DNA from: Flavobacteriales bacterium
GTDB lineage: Bacteria; Bacteroidota; Bacteroidia; Flavobacteriales; Flavobacteriaceae
Direction of reading: 5' to 3'
DNA: 8,098 bases
Assembly: GCA_011525065.1 (NCBI GenBank)
Contig: WTIY01000256.1
Span: 2,471 to 10,568, forward strand
Shown here in pieces: positions 1 to 7,713 of the stretch (the first letter of the stretch is position 1; every line of letters starts with the position of its first letter). Below the pieces are notes generated by a model. It was given only the letters and a program-made list of their open reading frames with translations, was not told the DNA's origin and searched no databases. The position numbers and the translations under genes were made by a program.

Positions 1-1493
1 TTGTAGACATGAACGGTGATTTTCTCGACGATGTCGTCTCTGTGGCCATGTCTTCGATTCAGGTCTTTTACCAGCTGCCTGATGGTTCGTTTGAAGAAGA
101 AGTCATTTTTACTTCTCCTGCGGACAACATGCCCTCTTGGAGTCTGGCTGCCGCAGATTACGACGGCAACGGCTACACCGATTTGCTTTATGGTGGCGGT
201 AATGGGGTGACCATTATGCGGGCCAATAATTCTGGAGATGGCTTTCAAGAAATTTCCTATCCTCAGTATGTCTTTTCCCAGCGCTCGAACTTTGTTGACA
301 TCAACAACGACGGCCATCTAGATGCCTTTGTTTGCCACGACGTTGAGCCGAATGTTTACTACATCAATGACGGTGAGGGTAACTTGACTTATTATCAAGG
401 AGGAATTGGAGACTATCCATCTGGAGGTCATTACGGTTCAGTTTGGGTGGACTTTGACAACGATGGCGATATGGACATGTTTAACGCCAAATGTGGCGGT
501 GAACCCGCGCGTCGTGAAGATGAATTGCATGAAAACGACGGTTTCGGAAACTTCACCGAAATCGCTGACGCTGCAGGCTTACTCGACCCCATGCAAACCT
601 GGTCTTCAGCCTGGGGAGATTACGATAACGACGGCGATATGGATGTTTTTGTCGGCAACAGTACCGATCCCTTCGCCCATAAGCTCATGACCAATAACGG
701 CGACGGAACATTTACCAATATTTCTGCCACTTCTGGTGTTCAAAATTTAGAAGCCACAGGGATTGAAAACTGCACCTACGACTTTAATAATGACGGTTTT
801 ATCGACATTGCCTCAAATGGAAACATCTTTTTGAACAATGGAGATTTGACCTTTAGTCTTTACAACAATGTCCTGCCAAGCAACAACGGATGTTTTGGAG
901 ATTTAAACAACGACGGTTTTGTGGATTCATTCACCGGAAGCACCTTGTTTATAAACGACGCCAATGACAACAACTATTTGACCATCAATACCGTGGGGGT
1001 AGAGAGCAACCGAAATGGTATTGGCGCCCGAATTACCGTGACCTCAGATCTTGGGAGTCAAATTCGCGAGGTTCGCAGCGGCGAAGGCTTTAGGCTAATG
1101 AGTACATTGAACACCCATTTCGGCTTAGGTCAAGATGATGAGATCACCAGCATTACTGTTCAGTGGCCTTCAGGCATAGTAGACACCCTAGACAATGTTT
1201 CGGTCAATCAGACCATTGTAATTGTGGAAGGCTCTACCATACTTAATGTAAATGACCAAGACCCATTGTCGATTGTCTTGTCCCCTAACCCCGTTCGTGA
1301 TGTGCTTACGGTAAGCGGAACACAGGTCGTCGCTGGAGCTCAATACGAGATCTTTGATCTTCAAGGAAAAATTGTGGCTCAAGGCATGCTTCAAAACGGA
1401 AGCGTTAATGTCGGTCAATTGGCGCAAGGGGCTTATGTGCTGAGACTCGCCCAAAACGGTGGCGCTCGAAGCCAACGCTTCATAAAAAAGTAA
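1..1493 (+). CDS. FG-GAP/VCBS repeat protein with ASPIC/UnbV domain and type IX secretion sorting tail (5' partial)
   Basis: The reading frame is open to the left edge (codons start at base 3, Val-Asp before the first visible Met at base 9), so the true start and signal peptide lie outside the window. Numbering from that Met, seven Asp-rich calcium-type loops of FG-GAP/VCBS repeats are visible: one straddling the edge, then near residues 50-58, 97-105, 148-156, 204-212, 258-266 and 298-306 (for example DYDNDGDMD). Such repeats build a beta-propeller. An ASPIC/UnbV domain follows at about 334-405, with GIGARI, HFGLG and WPSG. Residues about 420-494 are a type A T9SS C-terminal domain (LSPNPVRDVL, YEIFDLQGK, LAQGAYVLRL, final RFIKK). 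By family knowledge the protein crosses the outer membrane through the type IX system and is surface-anchored or released after tail removal. Its substrate or partner cannot be told. It is separated from the next gene by a terminator and is probably an independent unit. Confidence 0.93.
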   Translation, partial: VDMNGDFLDDVVSVAMSSIQVFYQLPDGSFEEEVIFTSPADNMPSWSLAAADYDGNGYTDLLYGGGNGVTIMRANNSGDGFQEISYPQYVFSQRSNFVDINNDGHLDAFVCHDVEPNVYYINDGEGNLTYYQGGIGDYPSGGHYGSVWVDFDNDGDMDMFNAKCGGEPARREDELHENDGFGNFTEIADAAGLLDPMQTWSSAWGDYDNDGDMDVFVGNSTDPFAHKLMTNNGDGTFTNISATSGVQNLEATGIENCTYDFNNDGFIDIASNGNIFLNNGDLTFSLYNNVLPSNNGCFGDLNNDGFVDSFTGSTLFINDANDNNYLTINTVGVESNRNGIGARITVTSDLGSQIREVRSGEGFRLMSTLNTHFGLGQDDEITSITVQWPSGIVDTLDNVSVNQTIVIVEGSTILNVNDQDPLSIVLSPNPVRDVLTVSGTQVVAGAQYEIFDLQGKIVAQGMLQNGSVNVGQLAQGAYVLRLAQNGGARSQRFIKK

Positions 1494-1511
1494 GCTGATT
1501 AACAGCACATC

Positions 1512-1538
1512 AAAACCGCCCCTTGTGGCGGTTTTTTT
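1512..1538 (+). terminator. Intrinsic terminator after the FG-GAP/ASPIC gene
   Basis: A perfect 9-bp stem (AAAACCGCC at 1512-1520 with GGCGGTTTT at 1527-1535) encloses a 6-base loop CCTTGT. A run of seven T begins at 1532 and continues past the stem to 1538. It starts 18 bases after the stop codon. The A-rich left arm mirrors the T run, so it may also work in the opposite direction, but no minus-strand gene is seen that would need it. Confidence 0.93.
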
Positions 1539-1586
1539 ATTGCTCATAACTCACGGATTTTGTCTCATACGCCGTAAAACTTTGAA

Positions 1587-1603
1587 TGATCGCGCCACGA
1601 TCA
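1587..1603. promoter_or_regulatory. 17-base dyad upstream of the prolyl oligopeptidase gene (possible operator)
   Basis: TGATCG (1587-1592) and CGATCA (1598-1603) are perfect inverted arms around CGCCA. The dyad lies 16 bases upstream of the promoter-like box at 1620-1627, where a DNA-binding protein could block or help polymerase. No T tract follows, so it is not a terminator. The operator role is inferred from symmetry and position only. Confidence 0.35.
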
Positions 1604-1619
1604 ACAGTCAAAAATTCTG

Positions 1620-1627
1620 TATTTTAG
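1620..1627 (+). promoter_or_regulatory. Candidate -7 promoter box for the prolyl oligopeptidase operon
   Basis: TATTTTAG fits the relaxed Bacteroidota -7 consensus TAnnTTnG. It would place the transcription start about 10-15 bases before the ATG at 1646, giving a very short leader without a Shine-Dalgarno sequence, which is common in this phylum. No convincing TTG-type -33 element lies 17-21 bases upstream, which weakens the call. The 12-mer TGTATTTTAGTG containing it (1618-1629) recurs exactly at 7659-7670. Confidence 0.5.
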
Positions 1628-1645
1628 TGGGCCAAAATTAACGTC

Positions 1646-3805
1646 ATGAAAAACCTTGTTCTCCTTTCCTTAATTCTTCTAACGATGAGTTGCCAACATT
1701 CTGTAAACCCTGAATTCACACCCATCACATATCCTGACACCAAAACCGTCGACACCATTGATCAGTACTTTGATGTACAAGTCGCAGATCCATACCGATG
1801 GCTAGAAGACGATCGGAGCGAGGAAACTGCTGCCTGGGTTACAGCGCAAAATAAGGCCACCTTCGGACATTTAGATGAAATTCCTTTTCGCGAGGCCTTA
1901 AAATCACGACTCACTGAACTTTGGAATTACGAAAAAGTGACTGCTCCATTTATCGAGGGAGACTACACTTATTTCTACAAAAACAATGGGCTTCAAAACC
2001 AATACGTCTTGTATCGCTATAAGACTGGAGAAAGCGCGGATCAGGCCGAGGTCTTTTTGGACCCAAATACGTTTAAAGAAGACGGTACCATCTCCTTGGG
2101 CGGGGTAAGTTTTTCCGAAAATGGGGGCTACGTTGCTTACAGCATTTCAGAAGGGGGTAGTGATTGGCGTAAGGTTTTGGTCATGGACACCCAAAAGAAA
2201 AAATTAGTGGGAGACACCATCGTCGATGTAAAATTCAGCGGTCTATCCTGGCGCGGTAATAATGGATTCTACTACTCGAGCTACGACAAGCCCAAAGGAA
2301 GTGAACTTTCTGAAAAGACCGACCGACACAAGCTTTACTATCATCAATTAGGTACAGATCAAAAGGACGACCTTTTGGTTTTTGGGGGTGATCCAGATAA
2401 AAAGTTCCGATATGTTGGTGGCGGGGTAACCGAAGATGAACGCTATCTAGTAGTTAGCGCCAGTAATGCCACTTCAGGAAACCAGCTTTATATCATGGAT
2501 TTACAGCAGCCTGAATTAGGGTTCGTAACAATTATGGCAGAGGCCAACAGCGACACCTCAGTCATCGATACTCAAGGCACCACCCTTTATATGGCCACCA
2601 ATCTGAACGCGCCAAACAAGCGCGTGGTTAAAACAGATTTCTCTCATCCTACACCGGAACACTGGACCGATGTGATCCCTGAAAAAGAAAATGTTTTGTC
2701 TGTGGGTACGGCAGGAAATTATTTATTTGCGGAATACATGGTAGATGCCATTTCTAAAGTGTATCAATACGATTTTGAGGGTACTGAGATTCGTCAAATA
2801 GATTTGCCGGGGCTGGGCAGTGCTGGTGGGTTCAGGGCCAAAAAAACAGACCGTGAGCTCTACTATTCATTTACCAACTACACCACCCCAGGCAGTGTTT
2901 ACAAAATGGATATCGACTCCGGGGACTCATCGTTGTTTATTGCCCCATCCATTAGTTTTAATCCTGAAAATTACACCAGCGAACAAGTCTTTTACTCCTC
3001 AAAAGACGGGACAACAGTGCCCATGATCATTACCTACAAAAAGGGACTTAAACGCGATGGGAAAAACCCGACGATTCTTTACGGATATGGCGGATTCAAC
3101 ATCAGTCTAACCCCATCATTTAGTATCCTTAACGCGGTTTGGCTCGAACAGGGTGGGGTTTATGCCGTCCCGAATATCCGAGGTGGAGGCGAATACGGAA
3201 AAACTTGGCACAAGGCCGGAACCCAAATGCAAAAACAAAATGTTTTTGACGATTTTATCTCCGCTGCAGAATACCTTATTGATAACGATTATACCAGCAG
3301 CGACTACCTCGCAGTTAGAGGAGGGTCTAACGGGGGTCTTTTAGTGGGCGCAGTCATGACACAACGGCCTGATTTGATGCGTGTGGCACTCCCAGCAGTG
3401 GGTGTATTGGACATGCTGCGCTATCATACCTTTACGGCTGGCGCAGGCTGGGGTTACGACTATGGGACTGCCCAGGACAGCCCTGAAATGTTTGAGTACC
3501 TTTTGGGCTATTCTCCTGTGCACAATGTGAAACCTGGTGTTGCTTATCCTGCGACCCTAGTGACCACGGGCGATCACGACGATCGTGTAGTTCCCGCTCA
3601 CAGCTTTAAATTTGCCGCTGAACTACAGAGCAAGCAAGGTGGTGATGCGCCAGTGCTGATTCGCATTGAAACCGATGCAGGCCATGGTGCAGGAACGCCC
3701 GTGAGTAAGACCATTGAGCAATACGCTGATATTTTCGGATTTACCCTATTCCATATGGGTTATCGTGTATTGCCCGAATCGGTAGGCGACAACCTCAAAA
3801 CATAA
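1646..3805 (+). CDS. Prolyl oligopeptidase (family S9A), probable periplasmic lipoprotein
   Basis: A serine peptidase that by family cuts short peptides after proline. The 719-residue length matches the roughly 700-residue S9A family plus an export signal. Residues 1-15 are a hydrophobic signal ending in TMSC, so Cys16 is a likely but not ideal lipidation site; no acidic run follows it that would suggest surface export. An N-terminal S9 beta-propeller covers about 27-440, opening with DPYRWLEDDRSEETAAWV (48-65). The alpha/beta-hydrolase domain spans about 460-705. Ser561 (GGSNGG), Asp645 (DHDDRVVP) and His680 (AGHGAG) form the catalytic triad. Tyr481 (YGYGGF) matches the oxyanion tyrosine, Trp602 the proline-stacking tryptophan and Arg647 the substrate-binding arginine. 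All key residues are present, so it should be active. It appears to be the first gene of a three-gene run, ending 10 bases before the ABC ATPase. No Shine-Dalgarno site is seen; the signal peptide supports this start. The POP-like active site favours this over the related oligopeptidase B. Confidence 0.95.
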   Translation: MKNLVLLSLILLTMSCQHSVNPEFTPITYPDTKTVDTIDQYFDVQVADPYRWLEDDRSEETAAWVTAQNKATFGHLDEIPFREALKSRLTELWNYEKVTAPFIEGDYTYFYKNNGLQNQYVLYRYKTGESADQAEVFLDPNTFKEDGTISLGGVSFSENGGYVAYSISEGGSDWRKVLVMDTQKKKLVGDTIVDVKFSGLSWRGNNGFYYSSYDKPKGSELSEKTDRHKLYYHQLGTDQKDDLLVFGGDPDKKFRYVGGGVTEDERYLVVSASNATSGNQLYIMDLQQPELGFVTIMAEANSDTSVIDTQGTTLYMATNLNAPNKRVVKTDFSHPTPEHWTDVIPEKENVLSVGTAGNYLFAEYMVDAISKVYQYDFEGTEIRQIDLPGLGSAGGFRAKKTDRELYYSFTNYTTPGSVYKMDIDSGDSSLFIAPSISFNPENYTSEQVFYSSKDGTTVPMIITYKKGLKRDGKNPTILYGYGGFNISLTPSFSILNAVWLEQGGVYAVPNIRGGGEYGKTWHKAGTQMQKQNVFDDFISAAEYLIDNDYTSSDYLAVRGGSNGGLLVGAVMTQRPDLMRVALPAVGVLDMLRYHTFTAGAGWGYDYGTAQDSPEMFEYLLGYSPVHNVKPGVAYPATLVTTGDHDDRVVPAHSFKFAAELQSKQGGDAPVLIRIETDAGHGAGTPVSKTIEQYADIFGFTLFHMGYRVLPESVGDNLKT

Positions 3806-3815
3806 AAACTATTCG

Positions 3816-4775
3816 GTGACCAAAGCCCATTCGCTTTTTGTTCAAATCGATTCCTTTTCTTACGAGAAAGAGCCCATTCTGCAGGACCTAAAATTCTGTT
3901 TATCTCGAGGAGAACACCTAGCCATATTGGGCGAAAGTGGGGGCGGTAAAACGACCCTTATTCATTTGATCTATGGGTTGCTCGAGCTGAAACTGGGCAA
4001 AATCACATGGAAGGATCAAGCGGTATTAGGGCCTGAATCGCGTTTAATCCCTGGCGCACCATATATGAAGCTGGTCGATCAGGAATTTGCTCTGATGCCC
4101 ATGATCACAGTGGGTGAAAATATCGCTACTGATTTACCGCGATTTGACCTGGCCAAAAGTGAGCGGCACGTGGACGAGCTCCTTAATGTCGTGGGGCTTC
4201 ACGACTACAAAAATACTCGCGCCAGTTTGCTCAGCGGAGGCCAAAAACAGCGGGTTGCCCTGGCTAAGGCCTTGGCCAGCAATCCAGAAATTCTCTTACT
4301 TGACGAACCCTTCAGTCATATCGATCCACACCGGCGCTCTATATTACGCCAACAGCTGTTTCGCTACACCAAAGCCCATGAAATCACTTGTGTCATCGCG
4401 ACACATGACGCCCACCAGGCATTGGGATATGCCGATCAAATTGCTGTTTTAGGACAAAACACCTTATTGCGTTACGCCCCACCAAAAAAACTTTATCAAA
4501 GTTTGGACAGTCATTACTTAGCCGGATTTTTTGGTCCTTATTCGTGCATTCCTAAGGGGGTCTTCTCGGATCAATCTCATTTTCTTTTGCCCCATCAACT
4601 GAAATTAACCAGCAAACAAACAAGGCTCAAGATTCGTGTTGACGCAGTGCTTTTCCAAGGGGCGAATTATCTAATCCGAGGAGATTTTAACGGTCAGCAC
4701 ATTCATTTTAATTATCACAAACCATTGAGTATCGGTCGTGTCTGTCATTTGGCGATGTTGAATAATATCGTTTAA
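3816..4775 (+). CDS. ABC transporter ATP-binding protein with C-terminal TOBE-like domain, GTG start
   Basis: A 319-residue nucleotide-binding subunit that would power a membrane permease from the cytoplasm. Visible motifs are the A-loop Tyr16, Walker A GESGGGKTT (39-47), Q-loop Gln89, signature LLSGGQKQR (138-146), Walker B ILLLDE with catalytic Glu164, D-loop SHID (167-170) and switch His197. All are intact. Residues about 240-319 form an extra domain; FLLPHQLKL followed by a beta-rich stretch resembles the TOBE/OB fold of the CysA, PotA, FbpC and MalK ATPases, suggesting an importer-type subunit. The start is GTG at 3816: an in-frame TAG at 3783 and no ATG, GTG or TTG between them leave it as the only usual start before the A-loop. 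It follows the peptidase stop by 10 bases, suggesting shared transcription and perhaps coupled translation. No permease or binding protein lies in the window, so the substrate is unknown and the partner must be elsewhere. Confidence 0.92.
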   Translation: MTKAHSLFVQIDSFSYEKEPILQDLKFCLSRGEHLAILGESGGGKTTLIHLIYGLLELKLGKITWKDQAVLGPESRLIPGAPYMKLVDQEFALMPMITVGENIATDLPRFDLAKSERHVDELLNVVGLHDYKNTRASLLSGGQKQRVALAKALASNPEILLLDEPFSHIDPHRRSILRQQLFRYTKAHEITCVIATHDAHQALGYADQIAVLGQNTLLRYAPPKKLYQSLDSHYLAGFFGPYSCIPKGVFSDQSHFLLPHQLKLTSKQTRLKIRVDAVLFQGANYLIRGDFNGQHIHFNYHKPLSIGRVCHLAMLNNIV

Positions 4776-4777
4776 TT

Positions 4778-4797
4778 TGAGGCCTCAGAAATTCTGA
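4778..4797. promoter_or_regulatory. Two overlapping palindromes just upstream of the regulator gene
   Basis: TGAGGCCTCA (4778-4787) is a perfect 10-base palindrome. It overlaps TCAGAAATTCTGA (4785-4797), which has two 6-base arms around one central A. Together they nearly fill the 24-base gap and end 2 bases before the ATG at 4800. They could be a binding site for autoregulation, or an mRNA hairpin that covers the ribosome entry site. No T run follows, so a terminator is unlikely. The role is inferred. Confidence 0.4.
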
Positions 4798-4799
4798 AT

Positions 4800-7610
4800 A
4801 TGGTTCGCATCCTCTCCGTAATTTTTGCTTTCACCTGTTGTTTCTTGCCTTTAAACAGCCAAGAACTCCCCCCTATTGTCAATTATTCCGCGGACACTTA
4901 CAGGGCGAACAATCAAAACTGGATGCTGAGTCAAGGTCCCAACAATGAGATTTATGTAGCCAATAATGACGGCCTTCTTCGTTTTAACGGCCATCGCTGG
5001 TCTCTGTTTCCAACACCCAACCAAAGTGTTATGAGATCCGTAAGCGTAATTGACTCCAAAATTTATACGGGCTTTTATATGGACTTTGGGTATTGGATCC
5101 AAGACGATAAAGGAGACTTGTCCTACAGCTCGGTCATGGAGGAGCGTCAGATAAAGCCAATAGAGGACGAACAGTTTTGGCAAATATTCACTTTCGATAA
5201 ATGGCTCGTTGCTCAGTCGCTTCAGCGTTTAATCATGATTGATTTAGACAGTGAAAACACCGTGATCATCGAAGCAGAAGAGCTATTATCCAAGGCGTTT
5301 GTCATCAATGATCAACTTTATTTTCACGACTTAAATAAGGGTTTATACACGGTTCAAAATGGTCAAAAATTATTGGTCAACAATGGACCAATAGCCTTAA
5401 ACGGTAGACTTATAGGAGCGGGCTCTATTGATGGAAAAGCCGTTTTTGTGCATGAGGCCAAGGGGCTTCATGTTTTGGTCAAAGGCGCCTTCAAGCCCTG
5501 GTCAGAGTCATTAAACAAGAATTTAAGTCCGTTTGAACTTTACAGCGCCACCTTTACGGATAATGGGCGCTTAATTTTGGGCACCATATCCCATGGTCTG
5601 CTGGCTTTAGACAAATCGAACACTTTAATTGACTATCGTTTTGACCGGAGCAACGGAATCGACAACAATACCGTTCTTAGTTTGTTCGAGGACCGAGAAG
5701 CCAATATATGGGCTGGCCTAGACAACGGGATTGCATGCATTAATGCCTCATCACACATACAACCCTTTGTAGAACAGAATGGCCAATTGGGGACTACCTA
5801 CGCCGCAGCCACATTTGATAACAACCTTTACCTGGGAACAAATCAAGGCTTATTCTATAAACCTGTAGACAAAGCAGTACCGTTTAAAAAAGTTTCTGGT
5901 ACGGCAGGCCAAGTTTGGAGTTTAACGGTCCTTGATAACACCCTTTTTTGTGGGCATAATTCAGGCACCTTTGTGATTAAGGGTGCGCAGGCTGAAAAAA
6001 TTTCAAGCGTTCAAGGTGCTTGGGATTTCAAACCGCTGGATGATGCCAGTAGGTACATCCTGCAAGGAAATTACGACGGGCTTTATTTACTGAAAAAATC
6101 AGCCCGCGGACGATGGACACTCGACAAGAAAATAGAAGGATTCAACTATTCTGCCAAGCATTTTGAAATTAGGTCCAAGCACGAGGTAATCGTAAGTCAT
6201 GAATACAAAGGCGTCTTTTCACTCAAGCTCAACGACTCTTTCGATCAAGTTTTGTCTTTCGAACTAATCGATGGGTTGAGCAAAGGACTTCACTCAGATT
6301 TAGAATCCTATCAAGGAGCGATTTACTACGCTTCAGAAAATGGTGTGTTTCGTCAAGACGAAGCGGCTTCTGAATTCTACAAGGTCCCTGAACTAAGTCA
6401 GCTCTATGAGGATTATAAATACACTACAGGGCGAATGGTTGCCGATGATCTTGGTCGCTTATGGTTTTTTACCGCTCAAAATCTAGTCGCGGTCTCAACT
6501 GACCCCATAGATGGTTCATATCAATTTGATTATTTGAGTCTACCTGGCGATTTACGTCAAGATTTGCCAGGACATGAGAATCTCGCCTTTACGGACAATG
6601 GTGAAATCATATACGGCAATGCTCAAGGATATCTTCGAATCACATCCGACAACAAGAAGTCGCTCTTTAAACAATCAAGCTTCGATCAAATCAAAGCCTT
6701 TGACGCCGAGGGACAAGGGCTTCGACTAAACCCATCTAGCGAAGGATCCTTGGAGAGCGAATTTAACTCTTTACAATTCAAATTTCATTTACCCCACTTC
6801 GGGAAATATGATTATGTACAATTTGCCTATCGATTAATGCCTTACTCCAATCAATGGAGCGCATGGTCGGGCCAAAGTGAATACAGTATCGCCAACTTAG
6901 ATCCAGCCGAATATACTTTTGAGGTTAAAACAGCCGTCAACGGGAACGTGCTTGACCAGGTCCTGCGCTATGAATTCGACCTAAATCCACCTTGGTATCT
7001 TTCCACAGTGGCCTTGATGCTGTACGTTATTATCGCTGCCGCACTCATAATCGGACTTAATTTCGCTTATCAAGTCTACTACAGACGTCAGAGGGACCGA
7101 ATGCTAAAGGCTAAAACAGCGGATCTAGAACTGAGAGACTTGGCCGCACAAAAAGAAATCATCTCACTGAAAAATCAGCAACTCCAGCAAGATATAGAGG
7201 CCCGAAATAGGGAGCTGGCCATTTCAACCATGAGCATGATCAAGAAGAATACCACACTCAATAAACTAAAATCTGAACTGGTTAAATCCACATCAAAATC
7301 TGAGGAAATTAAGCCTGCTCTATCGATCATCGACCAGGCCCTTAAAAACGATGAAGACTGGGAATTCTTTGAACAGGCTTTTAATCATGCCGATAAGAAA
7401 TTCTTTAAACGCATTAAAGAAAAGCACCCTGCCCTGACCCCAAATGACCTACGCCTTTGTGTTTATTTAAGACTCAACCTGTCGTCTAAAGAAATCGCAC
7501 CACTACTCAACATCTCTGCGCGAAGTGTTGAAATAAAGCGCTACAGGCTTCGCAAAAAACTTGATTTAGAGCGAGATATCAATTTGAGTGAATACGTCAT
7601 CAATCTTTAG
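4800..7610 (+). CDS. Membrane-spanning sensor-regulator: beta-propeller, triple-Tyr domain, coiled coil and C-terminal HTH
   Basis: A 936-residue one-protein signalling regulator. Residues 1-20 look like a signal sequence or first membrane segment (ILSVIFAFTCCFLPL, then NSQE). Propeller-type repeats fill about 30-620, with units such as VLSLFEDREANIWAGLDNGI (292-311) matching the two-component-regulator propeller repeat. A triple-tyrosine (Y_Y_Y) domain covers about 650-730 and ends in the usual NPPWY. One hydrophobic helix at about 734-757 crosses the inner membrane, followed by basic YYRRQR and a Lys/Glu/Gln-rich probable coiled coil (about 762-830). The C-terminus (about 853-936) is a LuxR-like helix-turn-helix; LSSKEIAPLLNISARSVEIKRYRLRKKL (895-922) contains the recognition helix. 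There is no histidine kinase, ATPase or receiver domain, so a periplasmic ligand would act directly on DNA binding. By family and by its place 247 bases upstream of a susC-like gene, it probably controls that uptake locus. It starts 24 bases after the ABC gene and may share its transcript. The ATG at 4800 is supported by the signal sequence. Confidence 0.9.
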   Translation: MVRILSVIFAFTCCFLPLNSQELPPIVNYSADTYRANNQNWMLSQGPNNEIYVANNDGLLRFNGHRWSLFPTPNQSVMRSVSVIDSKIYTGFYMDFGYWIQDDKGDLSYSSVMEERQIKPIEDEQFWQIFTFDKWLVAQSLQRLIMIDLDSENTVIIEAEELLSKAFVINDQLYFHDLNKGLYTVQNGQKLLVNNGPIALNGRLIGAGSIDGKAVFVHEAKGLHVLVKGAFKPWSESLNKNLSPFELYSATFTDNGRLILGTISHGLLALDKSNTLIDYRFDRSNGIDNNTVLSLFEDREANIWAGLDNGIACINASSHIQPFVEQNGQLGTTYAAATFDNNLYLGTNQGLFYKPVDKAVPFKKVSGTAGQVWSLTVLDNTLFCGHNSGTFVIKGAQAEKISSVQGAWDFKPLDDASRYILQGNYDGLYLLKKSARGRWTLDKKIEGFNYSAKHFEIRSKHEVIVSHEYKGVFSLKLNDSFDQVLSFELIDGLSKGLHSDLESYQGAIYYASENGVFRQDEAASEFYKVPELSQLYEDYKYTTGRMVADDLGRLWFFTAQNLVAVSTDPIDGSYQFDYLSLPGDLRQDLPGHENLAFTDNGEIIYGNAQGYLRITSDNKKSLFKQSSFDQIKAFDAEGQGLRLNPSSEGSLESEFNSLQFKFHLPHFGKYDYVQFAYRLMPYSNQWSAWSGQSEYSIANLDPAEYTFEVKTAVNGNVLDQVLRYEFDLNPPWYLSTVALMLYVIIAAALIIGLNFAYQVYYRRQRDRMLKAKTADLELRDLAAQKEIISLKNQQLQQDIEARNRELAISTMSMIKKNTTLNKLKSELVKSTSKSEEIKPALSIIDQALKNDEDWEFFEQAFNHADKKFFKRIKEKHPALTPNDLRLCVYLRLNLSSKEIAPLLNISARSVEIKRYRLRKKLDLERDINLSEYVINL

Positions 7611-7620
7611 GCGCCTTTAC

Positions 7621-7655
7621 AATGTTCGTTTAACACACAACATTACCTCAACATT
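7621..7655. repeat. Repeated AACATT half-sites upstream of a promoter-like box (possible operator)
   Basis: CAACATT occurs at 7638-7644 and again at 7649-7655, exactly 11 bases (about one helical turn) apart. The inverse, AATGTT, lies at 7621-7626. The cluster sits immediately upstream of the box at 7661-7668, between the regulator gene and the susC-like gene. That arrangement suits a DNA-binding regulator, possibly the upstream HTH protein. The copies are short and the DNA is AT-rich, so chance is not excluded. Confidence 0.35.
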
Positions 7656-7660
7656 TTTTG

Positions 7661-7668
7661 TATTTTAG
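7661..7668 (+). promoter_or_regulatory. Candidate -7 promoter box, distal to the susC-like gene
   Basis: TATTTTAG is identical to the box before the prolyl oligopeptidase gene and lies within the same 12-mer (7659-7670). Similar bases follow in both places (CC, an A run, T, then AAC). It is 190 bases from the next ATG, so a transcript from here would have a long leader containing the hairpin at 7685-7713. No clear -33 element is seen. Confidence 0.4.
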
Positions 7669-7684
7669 TGCTCTCCAAAAATTT

Positions 7685-7713
7685 AACCCCCTACCTGAAG
7701 GAGGGTGGTTTTT
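7685..7713 (+). terminator. Hairpin with U tract: terminator of the regulator gene or leader attenuator
   Basis: AACC (7685-7688) pairs with GGTT (7707-7710), CCCT (7689-7692) with AGGG (7702-7705), and CC (7694-7695) with GG (7700-7701), around a TGAA loop. Single-base bulges are at 7693 and 7706, and five T run from 7709 to 7713. It lies 75 bases after the regulator stop codon. Because the promoter-like box at 7661-7668 is upstream of it, it could instead stop or pause transcription in a leader of the susC-like gene. The stem is imperfect and the U tract short. Confidence 0.5.

Noticed and set aside
9..11. ATG at base 9 as the start of the FG-GAP/ASPIC gene
   Set aside because: The frame is open to the left edge and the codons before it complete an Asp-rich repeat loop, and no signal peptide follows; the gene is 5' truncated by the window.
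1188..1547. Minus-strand open frame of 119 codons
   Set aside because: It is antisense to the well-supported T9SS tail and begins inside the terminator; the protein has no recognisable domain.
3341..3523. Minus-strand open frame of 60 codons
   Set aside because: It is antisense to the catalytic domain of the peptidase and has no coding features.
4114..4452. Plus-strand open frame of 112 codons inside the ABC gene
   Set aside because: It is another frame of the Q-loop to Walker B region, whose conserved motifs fix the real frame.
4778..4797. Terminator between the ABC gene and the regulator
   Set aside because: The palindromes are not followed by a T run and end at the next start codon.
4851..5183. 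Minus-strand open frame of 110 codons
   Set aside because: It is antisense to the propeller region of the regulator, with no domain or initiation signal.
4800..7610. Hybrid two-component histidine kinase (HTCS-type) identity for the regulator
   Set aside because: After the membrane helix there is only a coiled coil and an HTH; no HisKA, HATPase or receiver motifs are present.
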